Source of the DNA: Oleiagrimonas sp963747595
GTDB taxonomy: Bacteria > Pseudomonadota > Gammaproteobacteria > Xanthomonadales > Rhodanobacteraceae
Assembly: GCA_963747595.1 (NCBI GenBank)
Contig: CAVVFO010000002.1
Location: forward strand, 434,001-498,000
Reading direction: 5' to 3'
Length of the DNA: 64,000 nucleotides
The notes below the pieces were generated by a model. That model was not told the origin of the DNA and ran no database searches. It saw only the letters and a list, made by a program, of their open reading frames with translations. This document shows, in pieces, positions 36,092 through 45,940 of this stretch (position 1 is its first letter; each line of letters starts with the position of its first letter). A program made the translations under genes and the position numbers.

Positions 36092-37759
36092 TCACTGTGC
36101 ATAGGCGCTTGACCACCATGGCGCGCTGTCGCCGTCGAGGCGCACCCCGGCGATCGCTGCAAATGGGCGTATCGGCGCGACCACTCGCCGCTCATGCATC
36201 GGTTGCAGGACCGTATGCTCCGCGGTCTGCAGCGACAAGGCATGTTCGGGCACAAGCTCTGCATACAGCCGGGCATATTCCCGCGCCGAGCGTGCCCAGC
36301 CGAAATCGTTGCCCATCGCCAGCCGGCGCAGCATCGCCCAAGTGCGCGGGCTTGACTCGTACATTTCCAGACAGCGGTTCAATGTCGAGGTCATCGCCTC
36401 ACCGGTCAGCTCGTCAAACACGAAACCGATCGGACCGTCCGCATGACGCGACGCGCTGCCGGCATCGACGACGCTGTCGGCCAGACCACCGACTCGGCTC
36501 ACGATCGGAATCGCGCCGTAGCGCATTGCGTACATCTGGGTCAATCCACACGGCTCGAACCGCGATCCATGCAACAGGATGTCCGCCCCGGCCAGCACTT
36601 GATGGGCATGCGCCTCTGCGTAACCGATCCGTATGGCCGTACGGCCTGGATAATGCTGCCCAAGCTGGGTAAAACCCTGCTCGAGTGCGCGATCGCCGCA
36701 ACCGTGCAGGGTGAACTGCAGCCGCGGATGCAGTTGCAGCATGGCGGGCAGCTGCTCGAGCACCACATCGGCCATCTTCTGCTGGGTCAACCGGCCGACG
36801 AATGCCACCAGCGGCGCCGTGCCGTCCATGCTCAACCCCAGTTGCCGCTGCAATGCAGTCTTGCAAAAACGTTTGCCGGCGGGCTTTTCCGGTGAGTAGC
36901 ATTGCGTCAGATACGGGTCCGCGGCGGGGTTCCAGATGTTGGCATCGATACCGTTCATGATGCCCAGCAGATCGTCACGGCGCGACTCGAACACTCTCTC
37001 CATGCCACAGCCAAAAGCAGGCGTGCGGATTTCCCGTGCATAGGTGGGGCTGACCGTGGTTACCTTATCGGCATAACAGATGCCGGCCTTGAGGAACGAC
37101 AACTGGCCGTAGAACTCGATACCGTCGGTGGTGAGCACGTTTTCGGGCAACCCCAGCCGGGCGGCATGCTCGAGCGGAAAATTGCCTTGGAACGCGGAGT
37201 TATGCGTCGTGAACACGCTGCGTGGTCGTCTGTGCCCGGCCTGGCGCAGCAGCAACGGCAGCAACCCGGCGTGCCAGTCGTGCGCGTGCACGATATCGGG
37301 CTGCCAGTCCGGCACGACCTGGCCCAGTGCCAACCGCGCGGCGACATGCCCCAGCACAGCGAAGCGCAGCGCGTTGTCTGTCCAGTCCCGCCCTTCCGGG
37401 TCCTGATACAACGAGCCGGGGCGTTGAAACAATGGCGGGCAGTCGATCAACCACACCGGGATCGCGGTATCGGGCATCCAGCCGAAAAGCAGGCGCACCG
37501 GCGCCCCCGGCAGCACTTCACCGAGATCGGCCACGGTCTGAGGCGCCAGTACGCGCTCCAGCGCCTCGCCGTATCCCGGCATCAACAGGCGAACGTCAGC
37601 ACCGAGGTGCGTGAGCGCCTGCGGTAACGAGGCACAGACGTCGGCAAGCCCCCCGGTCTTGGCCAATGGATAGATTTCCGATGCGACAAACATCACTCGC
37701 AGGGCACGATCTCGTTCGCGGCGCAACAATGCGCTTTGGGGATCTTGCTGCCTCACCAT
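36092..37759 (-). CDS. glgA: Glycogen synthase
   Basis: 555 residues, GT5 family, transferring glucose from ADP-glucose to glycogen. ADP-glucose loop KTGGLADVCASLPQAL at residues about 35-50, HAHDWHAG with the catalytic His region, VGRLTQQK, and FEPCGLTQMYAMRYGAIPIV with the catalytic Glu. The start at 37759 was chosen because GGAG lies 10-12 bases upstream and the sequence then leads quickly into RVMFVASEIYPLAKTGG. The N-terminal extension is about 35 residues longer than E. coli GlgA. The promoter is shared with the opposite glycogen genes. Confidence 0.93.
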   Translation of the reverse strand: MVRQQDPQSALLRRERDRALRVMFVASEIYPLAKTGGLADVCASLPQALTHLGADVRLLMPGYGEALERVLAPQTVADLGEVLPGAPVRLLFGWMPDTAIPVWLIDCPPLFQRPGSLYQDPEGRDWTDNALRFAVLGHVAARLALGQVVPDWQPDIVHAHDWHAGLLPLLLRQAGHRRPRSVFTTHNSAFQGNFPLEHAARLGLPENVLTTDGIEFYGQLSFLKAGICYADKVTTVSPTYAREIRTPAFGCGMERVFESRRDDLLGIMNGIDANIWNPAADPYLTQCYSPEKPAGKRFCKTALQRQLGLSMDGTAPLVAFVGRLTQQKMADVVLEQLPAMLQLHPRLQFTLHGCGDRALEQGFTQLGQHYPGRTAIRIGYAEAHAHQVLAGADILLHGSRFEPCGLTQMYAMRYGAIPIVSRVGGLADSVVDAGSASRHADGPIGFVFDELTGEAMTSTLNRCLEMYESSPRTWAMLRRLAMGNDFGWARSAREYARLYAELVPEHALSLQTAEHTVLQPMHERRVVAPIRPFAAIAGVRLDGDSAPWWSSAYAQ

Positions 37760-37844
37760 CAGATGGACACTCCGTAAAGTCGATCCGTGTGGACCGGTCA
37801 TGGGCTGGTGGGTGGCAACCGTACGCCCGAATCTTCGCCCGGTA

Positions 37845-37858
37845 TTGATCAAGATCAA
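37845..37858. promoter_or_regulatory. FNR/Anr-type site in the glgA-glgP divergent promoter
   Basis: TTGATCAAGATCAA, an exact match to TTGAT-N4-ATCAA. It lies 85 bases from the glgA start and 118 bases from the glgP start at 37977, so it can serve either or both directions. Confidence 0.75.
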
Positions 37859-37976
37859 CAACTGGATACATCGCCTCGTCATAGGCTGCGTTCTCAGCGC
37901 CGGAATGCCCGCTGTCGCGTGCATGCAGGTGGCTGATCACCGATCGATGCAGAGTGCCCATCCCATGGAAAGCGAA

Positions 37977-39770
37977 ATGAGCATGGCTCACGAAGTCCAG
38001 AACCCCGCGGGGAAACCGCGGGTTGCCGAGGCGACGATCGGGCCCTATCTCGGCCATACCCGCGTGGCGTATTTCTCCATGGAAATTGCGTTGCGCGCGG
38101 AAATGCATACCTATAGTGGCGGATTGGGGGTATTGGCCGGAGATACGGCACGCGCCAGTGCCGACCTCGAGCTGCCGATGGTGTTCGTTACCCTGCTCTG
38201 CCGTCAGGGCTACCTGCGGCAGGAGATCGACGCTTCCGGGCAGCAGGTGGATCATGCCGACCCCTGGTCACCGGAGGATTACGCCACGCCGCTGCGTTCC
38301 AAGGTGGCCGTGTTGATCGAGGGGCGTGAGGTCTGGGTGCGTCCCTGGTTGTATCCGCTACAAAGCCCGACCGGCCACACCGTCCCCGTCCTCTTTCTGG
38401 ATACCGATCTGCCGGAAAACCACAGCGATGACCGCGGCATCACCGATCGACTGTATGGCGGCGACGAGACGTACCGGCTCAAGCAGGAGATCGTGCTGGG
38501 CATCGGCGGCCTGCGCCTGCTGCCGGCACTTGGCTTCCAGATCGCCAATTACCACCTGAACGAAGGCCATGCGGCATTGCTTGCGCTGGACTTGCTGCGG
38601 CGCCATCCGCGACCGCCCGACCAGGTGGCCTCCGGCGAGTTGCTGTATGACGTATCGCCCGTGCGTGGGGAATGCATTTTTACCACGCATACGCCGATTG
38701 ATGCCGGCCATGATCGCTTCTCTTACGACTTGTTCGGTCATCTACTGCAGGGCTACATACCCCTCGACCAGGTGCGCCGGCTGGCCGGCGCGGATCACCT
38801 GAACATGACCCTGCTTGCACTCAACCTCAGCGGCTTCATTAACGGTGTGGCAATCCGCCATGCCGAAGTCACCACGCGCATGTTCCCCGGCTACGACATC
38901 CGTGCGATCACCAACGGCGTGCACGTATCGACCTGGGTGCATCCGGCGTTCGCGGAGCAGTTCAACCGGCACTCGAGCGAATGGGCCTATCTGCCCGCGG
39001 TCATGGTGCGTTTCGATCAACTGCAGGAGGATGTGATTTGGCAAACACATCAGCGGGCCAAGGCCGAGCTGATCGACCTGGTCGCGCACGTGAGTGGAGT
39101 GAAACTGGATCAAGACCTGCCGGTCTTCGGTTTTGCGCGCCGGTTCGCCACCTACAAGCGCCCCGCGCTGCTGTTCAGCGATCTGGAGCGGCTCATGGCG
39201 ATCCATTCCGTGCATCCGTTCCAGCTGGTGATCGCCGGCAAGGCGCATCCGCATGACGAGGGTGCCAAATCCCTGATCCTGCATTTGCACGAGATCATGG
39301 CTACCACCGCCCCCAGGTTGCGCATCGCCTTCCTGCCCAACTACGACCTCGCCATTGCACGAACCGTGGTCGCCGGGTCCGATGTGTGGCTGAACACGCC
39401 GGAGCCACCGCTAGAAGCCTCGGGCACCAGCGGCATGAAGGCGGCAATCAACGGCGTGCTCAACCTCAGCGTGCTCGATGGCTGGTGGGTCGAGGCGTGT
39501 ATCGAGGGAGTCACTGGCTGGGCCATCGGTGCAAGTGGCCACGGCCCTGGCGCGGCCACTGCCGAGGACCTGTACGACAAGCTGGAGCGGGTGGTGTTGC
39601 CGCTGTACTATGACTATCCCGGACGATGGCGCTGGATGATGGGACAGGCGATCAGCAAGATCGGCAGCACCTTCAACGCGCATCGCATGATGCGCCGCTA
39701 CGCGGCCGAGGCTTACCTGCCACGCCGTCCTGTCTGGCGTACGGGCCCCGATGCACATTCACCTACCTGA
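37977..39770 (+). CDS. glgP: Alpha-glucan phosphorylase, short form
   Basis: 597 residues. YFSMEIALRAEMHTYSGGLG, NYHLNEGHAALLALDLLRR, IFTTHTPIDAGHD, FARRFATYKRPALL and GTSGMKAAINGVLNLSVLDG define the same GT35 subgroup as the long-form enzyme, without DUF3417 and the C-terminal extension. Candidate starts are ATG 37965, 37977 and 37983; GGAA before 37977 decides weakly. Upstream in-frame codons back to 37800 cross the FNR-type site and are unlikely to be coding. Its end overlaps glgB by 20 bases. Confidence 0.9.
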   Translation: MSMAHEVQNPAGKPRVAEATIGPYLGHTRVAYFSMEIALRAEMHTYSGGLGVLAGDTARASADLELPMVFVTLLCRQGYLRQEIDASGQQVDHADPWSPEDYATPLRSKVAVLIEGREVWVRPWLYPLQSPTGHTVPVLFLDTDLPENHSDDRGITDRLYGGDETYRLKQEIVLGIGGLRLLPALGFQIANYHLNEGHAALLALDLLRRHPRPPDQVASGELLYDVSPVRGECIFTTHTPIDAGHDRFSYDLFGHLLQGYIPLDQVRRLAGADHLNMTLLALNLSGFINGVAIRHAEVTTRMFPGYDIRAITNGVHVSTWVHPAFAEQFNRHSSEWAYLPAVMVRFDQLQEDVIWQTHQRAKAELIDLVAHVSGVKLDQDLPVFGFARRFATYKRPALLFSDLERLMAIHSVHPFQLVIAGKAHPHDEGAKSLILHLHEIMATTAPRLRIAFLPNYDLAIARTVVAGSDVWLNTPEPPLEASGTSGMKAAINGVLNLSVLDGWWVEACIEGVTGWAIGASGHGPGAATAEDLYDKLERVVLPLYYDYPGRWRWMMGQAISKIGSTFNAHRMMRRYAAEAYLPRRPVWRTGPDAHSPT

Positions 39771-41973
39771 TTGCCCGGCTGCCTTGGGCCACGGGGAGGA
39801 CATCCAGCGCCTGTTGTGCGGCAAACATGACGATCCGTATGCGGTGCTCGGCCTGCATCGGGAGGCCGGGGTCGCCGTGATGCGCTGCCTGCTCCCGAAT
39901 GCAACCCGTGTCGAAGTGGTGGAGCGACGTACCGGCGCCCCGTGCGGCTCGCTGACACGGATCGACGCCCGTGCGGGTTTTTTTGCCGGCACGCTGGACA
40001 TCCCCCCCGGTCCGTTCCGCTACCGGTTGCGGGTGACCGATCTGCAGGGCACGCGGGAGATCGACGATCCTTATGCGTTTGCCGCCCTGCTGGGCGAACT
40101 GGATTGCCATCTGTTGGCCGAAGGGGCGCATTGGCATGCCTACACGCGTCTTGGTGCACATCCTTGCACACTGGATGGCGTGCAAGGCGTGGCGTTTGCG
40201 GTGTGGGCACCGAACGCACAGCGGGTCAGCGTGGTGGGGCCGTTCAACGACTGGGATGGCCGTGTGCACGTCATGCGGCGGCGCATCGAGTGCGGCGTAT
40301 GGGAGATATTCCTGCCGGGTGTCGTGGATGGCGATCTGTACAAATTCGAAGTGCGTGATCGCCGCTGCAGGATCACCTCGAAGTCCGATCCCTATGCGTT
40401 CCGCACCGAAGCACCGCCAGGCACCGCCGCGCGTATCTGCCTCGATCGTCCCTTCAGCTGGAGCGACGATGCGTGGATGGCACGCCGGCACGAGGCGCAG
40501 GCGGCCCGGGCGCCTTTGGCGATCTACGAAGTCCATCTCGGCTCGTGGCGCCATCATCCCGATGGGCGTGCCCTGAGCTACGACGAATTGGCCGACACCT
40601 TGATTCCCTACGCGCTGGAGATGGGATTCACCCATCTCGAACTGCTGCCGGTCGGCGAACATCCGTTCGGCGGCTCGTGGGGTTATCAGCCCATTGCCCT
40701 GTTCGCGCCCTCGGCGCGCTGGGGCACCCCCGAAGCATTTCGCCGCTTCATCGATCGGTGTCACGGCGCCGGCCTGGGCGTGATCCTGGATTGGGTGCCG
40801 GGGCATTTCCCGGAGGACGCCCACGGGCTGGCGCGATTCGACGGCACCTGTCTGTACGAGCACGAAGATCCTCGCTCGGGACGCCACCGTGAATGGGGCA
40901 CCCTGGTGTACAACTTCGGCCGCCGTGAAGTGGCCAATTTCCTGATCGCCAACGCGCTGTTCTGGCTTCGTGAGTACCACATCGATGGCCTGCGCGTGGA
41001 TGCGGTCGCCTCGATGCTGTATCTCGATTACAACCGCGAGCCGGGCCAGTGGCTGCCCAACGCCCATGGTGGTCGCGAGAACCTGGAGGCCGTGGCGTTC
41101 CTGCGGCGGTTCAACGAACTCGTGCACAGCGAAGCGCCGACTGGCGCGATCACCTTCGCCGAGGAATCCACCGCCTGGCCGATGGTGACCCGGCCGACGC
41201 ACCTGGGCGGACTGGGTTTCGACTACAAATGGAACATGGGCTGGATGAACGACACGCTGGCCTATATGCGCCATGACCCGGTGCACCGGCGCTTTCACCA
41301 CGACCTGCTGACCTTCGGCCTGCTCTACGCCTTCAGCGAAAATTTCGTGCTGCCGCTGTCGCATGATGAAGTGGTGTACGGCAAGGGCTCGCTGCTGGGC
41401 AAGATGCCGGGCGACCACTGGCAGCGTATGGCCAATGTGCGGTTGTACCTGGCCTTCCAGTACACCCAACCCGGCAAGAAACTGCTGTTCATGGGCGGCG
41501 AATTCGCGCAGGAACGCGAATGGAATCACGACACGGCGCTGGACTGGGAACTGCTTGCTGATGCAACCCATGCCGGCGTGCAACGCGCGTTGCGCGACCT
41601 CAATCGCCTCTATCGCTCACACGGTTGCCTGCATCGGCATGACTGCGACGGCCACGGGTTCCACTGGATCGACTGCAACGACAATGAACAGTGCGTGTTG
41701 TCCTGGCTGCGTCTTGGCGACAATCCCCAGGACTTCGCCGTGGTCGTGTGCAACTTCACACCCGTGCCGCGGCGGCGTTATCGCATCGGCGTGCCACTGG
41801 CCGGTGTGTATCGCGAGGTGTTCAACAGCGATGCGCACGATTACGGCGGCAGCGGCATGGGCAACGGCGGCACCGCAGCCAGTTCTCCACGGCCCTGGCA
41901 TGGGCAGGATCATTCGCTGGAACTGACCCTGCCGCCGCTGGCGGCTCTGATCCTGTTGCCGCCAACCGCCTGA
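39751..41973 (+). CDS. glgB: 1,4-alpha-glucan branching enzyme
   Basis: 740 residues, GH13 family. Two N-terminal carbohydrate-binding/immunoglobulin-like domains (about 20-110 and 125-225), a (beta/alpha)8 barrel with the nucleophile Asp417 in GLRVDAVASML, the acid Glu471 in FAEESTAWP and LSHDEVVYGKGS, and a C-terminal beta domain. It makes alpha-1,6 branches in glycogen. It starts inside the last codons of glgP (20-base overlap) and ends 10 bases before glgX-malQ, so the genes form an operon. Confidence 0.95.
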   Translation: MHIHLPDCPAALGHGEDIQRLLCGKHDDPYAVLGLHREAGVAVMRCLLPNATRVEVVERRTGAPCGSLTRIDARAGFFAGTLDIPPGPFRYRLRVTDLQGTREIDDPYAFAALLGELDCHLLAEGAHWHAYTRLGAHPCTLDGVQGVAFAVWAPNAQRVSVVGPFNDWDGRVHVMRRRIECGVWEIFLPGVVDGDLYKFEVRDRRCRITSKSDPYAFRTEAPPGTAARICLDRPFSWSDDAWMARRHEAQAARAPLAIYEVHLGSWRHHPDGRALSYDELADTLIPYALEMGFTHLELLPVGEHPFGGSWGYQPIALFAPSARWGTPEAFRRFIDRCHGAGLGVILDWVPGHFPEDAHGLARFDGTCLYEHEDPRSGRHREWGTLVYNFGRREVANFLIANALFWLREYHIDGLRVDAVASMLYLDYNREPGQWLPNAHGGRENLEAVAFLRRFNELVHSEAPTGAITFAEESTAWPMVTRPTHLGGLGFDYKWNMGWMNDTLAYMRHDPVHRRFHHDLLTFGLLYAFSENFVLPLSHDEVVYGKGSLLGKMPGDHWQRMANVRLYLAFQYTQPGKKLLFMGGEFAQEREWNHDTALDWELLADATHAGVQRALRDLNRLYRSHGCLHRHDCDGHGFHWIDCNDNEQCVLSWLRLGDNPQDFAVVVCNFTPVPRRRYRIGVPLAGVYREVFNSDAHDYGGSGMGNGGTAASSPRPWHGQDHSLELTLPPLAALILLPPTA

Positions 41974-41983
41974 GGGCCCCACC

Positions 41984-44900
41984 ATGCCCGCCCCGCCTAT
42001 CCTTCGCCCTGGCGCAGCCGCTCCGTTGGGGGCGCACTGGGACGGCTCCGGCGTGAATTTCGCCGTATATTCGCGCAATGCCGAGAAGGTGGAACTGTGC
42101 CTGTTCGATGCGACCGGACAGCATGAAGTCACGCGCCTGCCCCTGCCCACCCGCGACCACGAGGTCTGGCACGGCTATCTCGCCGACGCGCAGCCGGGTC
42201 AGCTATATGGATACAGGGCACATGGCCCCTATGCCCCGCGCCAGGGACACCGCTTCAACCCGCACAAGCTGCTGCTCGATCCGTACGCACGCGAGTTGCA
42301 TGGGCAATTCGTGTGGAACGACGCAGTGCATGGCTACCAGATGGACGATGCGGCGGGTGGGCTGTCGTTCGACACGCGCGACAGTGCGCCATTCGTCCCG
42401 AAATGCCGGGTCACCGCACCGATGTCGCTCGACACGCGCCCGCCTCGACCACGCATACCATGGCGCGATACCGTGCTGTACGAGCTGCATGTGCGAGGCC
42501 TGACCATGCTGCACCCGGAGGTCCCGACGCCATTGCGCGGCACGGTCGCAGCCCTGGCAGAACCCGCCGTGATCGCCCATCTGCAACGACTGGGAGTCAC
42601 CACCATCGAGCTGTTGCCGGTGGCGGCCTTCCTGGACGAGCTGCATCTGGTACGAGAGGGGCTGCGCAACTATTGGGGCTACAACCCGATCGTTCCGCTG
42701 GCGATGCACGCGCCCTACCTGAGCCACGGCGACGTGAAGGAATTCGCGGGCGTGATCGACCGCCTGCACGAGGCCGGGATCGAGGTCATTCTGGATGTGG
42801 TGTTCAATCACACCGCCGAAGGCGACGAACGCGGCCCGACACTGGCGTATCGCGGGCTGGACAATGCCGTCTATTACCGCCTCGACCCCTCGCAGCCGGA
42901 GCGCTACCGCGATTTCACCGGCTGCGGCAATACGCTCGATCTGTCGCAGCCTGTCGTGGTCGCGCTCGTGCACGCGGCATTGCGCTACTGGGCCTGCGAG
43001 ATCGGCGTGGACGGCTTCCGTTTCGACCTCGCCTCCGCGCTCGTGCGCAACCATGAAGGTGAATTCGATCCGCAGGCACCGCTGCTGAAGGCAATTGCAG
43101 CGGATCCGGATCTACGCGCGCTGAAACTGATCGCCGAACCCTGGGATCTGGGCTCCCCCGGCCATTTCCTCGGGTCCTTCCCCGCCCCATTCGCCGAGTG
43201 GAACGACCGCTACCGCGATGGCGTGCGGCGCTTCTGGCGCGGCGATCCGGGTGTGCGTGGCGAATTCGCGACCCGCTTCGCAGGCTCCAGCGACATATTT
43301 GCAGCAGGTGGACGGCAGCCATCGACCAGTATCAATTTCGTCACCGCGCACGATGGTTTCACCCTGGCCGACCTCAACGCCTATGCAGAGAAACACAATC
43401 AGGCCAATGGCGAAGCAAACGAGGATGGCGCCTCGACCAACTGGAGCTGCAACGGCGGCGTGGAGGGGGATACCGAGGACCCCACCGTGCTGGCCTGGCG
43501 ACGGCGTATGCGCTGTTCCATGCTGGCGACGCTGCTGCTTTCGCGTGGCACGCCGATGCTGCTGGCGGGCGATGAGTTCTCGCAGAGCCAACACGGCAAC
43601 AACAATGCGTATGGCCAGGACAATACGATCAGCTGGCTGGACTGGTCCGCCCGCGATGACCCATGGCGCGACCTGGGTGACTTCGTTCACCGGGTCACGC
43701 GCCTGCGCCGGCAGCTGACCCTGCTGCGGGGGGATCGCTTCTTCGACGGTGGTTCCGATGCAACACGCCCTGACAGCAAGGACATTGCCTGGTTGCGTAG
43801 CGATGGGCAAGAGCTGCAAATCGACGACTGGAACGACGATGCGCAGCACGGCCTGGGAATCCTTCTGACCGACATCGACGGCGAGCCGCGCGATGAGCGC
43901 ACACACCTCTATCTGGCCATGAATGCCGGCGAAGCATCGTGGCAGGTCCACCTGCCAGTGGTTCCCAACACGAGCGACTGGATCGTCGTGCTCGACAGCG
44001 ACGTACCCACCAGCAACGGCGCAGCGTCGTTGCATGCCGCCGGCAGCATGATGGAGGTTCCCCCGGGCGGACTGCGCGCACTGGTGCCCCATCGCACGCG
44101 GGGACTCGGCGTGCCGGCCGCCCTGGCAGCGCGGGCGCGCGCGCTCGGCATCGCCGATGAATATTACGACATCGCAGGCGTGCGACGGCAGGTCCCCGCG
44201 GAGGGCCTTGCCAAGCTGATCAGCGCGGTTGGAGACACCACGCCGCCCCCGTCCCCGACCGCTGCGAGGAGACCACAATGCTGGCTGCCACCGGGACTGA
44301 GTGCGCCACCAGGCCGCTGGGCGCTGTCGGCGCAGCTGTACAGCCTGCGCTCCCTGCAAAGCTGGGGTATCGGCGATTTCGAGGACCTCAGACACCTGGT
44401 CGATCTGGCCGCCAGAGCAGGGGCCGACGGTGTGCTGCTGAGTCCGGTGCATGCCCTTTCGCTGAACCAGCCGCAGCGTGCTTCGCCTTATGCACCAAGC
44501 AGCCGGCTGCTGTTCAACCCGCTGCTGATCTCGGTGGCGCAGGTCGCCGGTGACGACCCGCCCGACGCGTATCGGGCTTTCGTCGAACAGACGGCAACAC
44601 GCGACGCGCTGGCGCGGCTGGAAGCAGCCACGCTGATCGACTATCCCGCTGTCGCAGCACTCAAGCTGCGTGGGTTGCAGCTATTGCATGAAGGGTTTCG
44701 CGATCGCCATCTGGGGCACTCGCACAGTGCGGACGGCAAAGCGTTTCGCCAATTCCAGCTCGAGCAGGGCCGTGCACTGCGTGACTATGCGACGTTCGAA
44801 GCATTGACCGAATGGTTCGCACAGCAGCACGGCCGCCATCTGCCCTGGACGGAATGGCCTTCCGCCTACCGCGACCCCCGTTCGGCCAAGGTGGTGGCGT

Positions 44901-45940
44901 TCGAACAGACGCACCTCTTGCGCATCGAATTCTTCGCGTATCTGCAGTGGCTCGCGCACCAGCAATGGCAACGGGCTGCCGCCACCGCGCAGGCAGCAGG
45001 CATGGAGCTGGGCTTGATCGCCGACCTGGCACTCGGGACCGACCTGGACAGCGCCGAGGCTTGGCAATGGCCGGGGCTCATCGCACTGGACGCCGAACTG
45101 GGCGCGCCTCCCGACGCCTTCGCCCCCAGGGGGCAACGTTGGGGGGCACCCCCCTGGCGCCCCGGGCGTCTGGCCGAAATGAACTTCGCCCCGTTCGATG
45201 CCTTGCTGCATGCAACGATGCGCGATGCCGGCGCCATCCGCATGGATCACGTCATGGGCCTGCTGCGCCAGTTCTGGATTCCACGCGGCGCAGGCCCCGA
45301 ACAGGGCACCTACGTCACCTATCCCATCGAGGCCCTGCTCGAACGGGTGGCCGATGCCAGCCGGCAGCACCATTGTGCCGTGATCGGAGAGGACCTCGGC
45401 ACCGTGCCCGGGGGGTTTCGCGAGCGACTGGCCGCGGCGCGGATCCTCGGCTACCGCGTGGTGTATTTCGAACGTGACGATGACGGAGGCTTCATTGCGC
45501 CGGAACAGTACCCGGCATTGGCCGCCGCCGCCGTCTCCACGCACGATCTTCCCACCATTGCGGGCTTCCGCCTCGGCGTCGACATCGACGAGCGCAGATC
45601 CCGGGGACTGTACAACTCGGTCGTGCAGACAGATGCTGCGTATCACGAGCGCCGGCAAACGCTGGCTGCACTGGCATCGGCGCTCGCGCCCTATGGCGAC
45701 GCAGCCACTGCGCGCTCCTTCGCAAATGCCCTGCACCGGTTTCTGGCCGCCAGCGCCTCCCGGCTCGCGATCGTCCAGATCGAGGACGTGCTTGGTCTGC
45801 GTACCCAGGCCAACCTGCCGGGGCTGGGTGATGAAGCACCCAACTGGCGCCAGCGCCTGCCGATCGGGCTCGAAGCGCTGGCGGACGATGCGCGCATCTT
45901 CGAGTTGAAGAGCATTTTGCGCGATCGTTCCCGTGGCTGA
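41984..45940 (+). CDS. glgX: Fused glycogen debranching enzyme and 4-alpha-glucanotransferase (GlgX-MalQ)
   Basis: 1318 residues in one uninterrupted frame. Residues 1 to about 705 are GlgX (GH13): VDGFRFDLASALVR with nucleophile Asp348, KLIAEPWDLG with the acid Glu and VTAHDGFTL. Residues about 715-1318 are MalQ (GH77): an N-terminal region, then WALSAQLYSLRSLQSWGIGD, IRMDHVMGLLRQFW with nucleophile Asp1088, IGEDLGTVP and STHDLPTIAGF. The linker is short (about 710-760). GlgX removes limit-dextrin branches and MalQ rebuilds longer chains for the phosphorylases, so the fusion would link consecutive steps. No stop or homopolymer was noticed at the joint. Confidence 0.92.
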   Translation: MPAPPILRPGAAAPLGAHWDGSGVNFAVYSRNAEKVELCLFDATGQHEVTRLPLPTRDHEVWHGYLADAQPGQLYGYRAHGPYAPRQGHRFNPHKLLLDPYARELHGQFVWNDAVHGYQMDDAAGGLSFDTRDSAPFVPKCRVTAPMSLDTRPPRPRIPWRDTVLYELHVRGLTMLHPEVPTPLRGTVAALAEPAVIAHLQRLGVTTIELLPVAAFLDELHLVREGLRNYWGYNPIVPLAMHAPYLSHGDVKEFAGVIDRLHEAGIEVILDVVFNHTAEGDERGPTLAYRGLDNAVYYRLDPSQPERYRDFTGCGNTLDLSQPVVVALVHAALRYWACEIGVDGFRFDLASALVRNHEGEFDPQAPLLKAIAADPDLRALKLIAEPWDLGSPGHFLGSFPAPFAEWNDRYRDGVRRFWRGDPGVRGEFATRFAGSSDIFAAGGRQPSTSINFVTAHDGFTLADLNAYAEKHNQANGEANEDGASTNWSCNGGVEGDTEDPTVLAWRRRMRCSMLATLLLSRGTPMLLAGDEFSQSQHGNNNAYGQDNTISWLDWSARDDPWRDLGDFVHRVTRLRRQLTLLRGDRFFDGGSDATRPDSKDIAWLRSDGQELQIDDWNDDAQHGLGILLTDIDGEPRDERTHLYLAMNAGEASWQVHLPVVPNTSDWIVVLDSDVPTSNGAASLHAAGSMMEVPPGGLRALVPHRTRGLGVPAALAARARALGIADEYYDIAGVRRQVPAEGLAKLISAVGDTTPPPSPTAARRPQCWLPPGLSAPPGRWALSAQLYSLRSLQSWGIGDFEDLRHLVDLAARAGADGVLLSPVHALSLNQPQRASPYAPSSRLLFNPLLISVAQVAGDDPPDAYRAFVEQTATRDALARLEAATLIDYPAVAALKLRGLQLLHEGFRDRHLGHSHSADGKAFRQFQLEQGRALRDYATFEALTEWFAQQHGRHLPWTEWPSAYRDPRSAKVVAFEQTHLLRIEFFAYLQWLAHQQWQRAAATAQAAGMELGLIADLALGTDLDSAEAWQWPGLIALDAELGAPPDAFAPRGQRWGAPPWRPGRLAEMNFAPFDALLHATMRDAGAIRMDHVMGLLRQFWIPRGAGPEQGTYVTYPIEALLERVADASRQHHCAVIGEDLGTVPGGFRERLAAARILGYRVVYFERDDDGGFIAPEQYPALAAAAVSTHDLPTIAGFRLGVDIDERRSRGLYNSVVQTDAAYHERRQTLAALASALAPYGDAATARSFANALHRFLAASASRLAIVQIEDVLGLRTQANLPGLGDEAPNWRQRLPIGLEALADDARIFELKSILRDRSRG

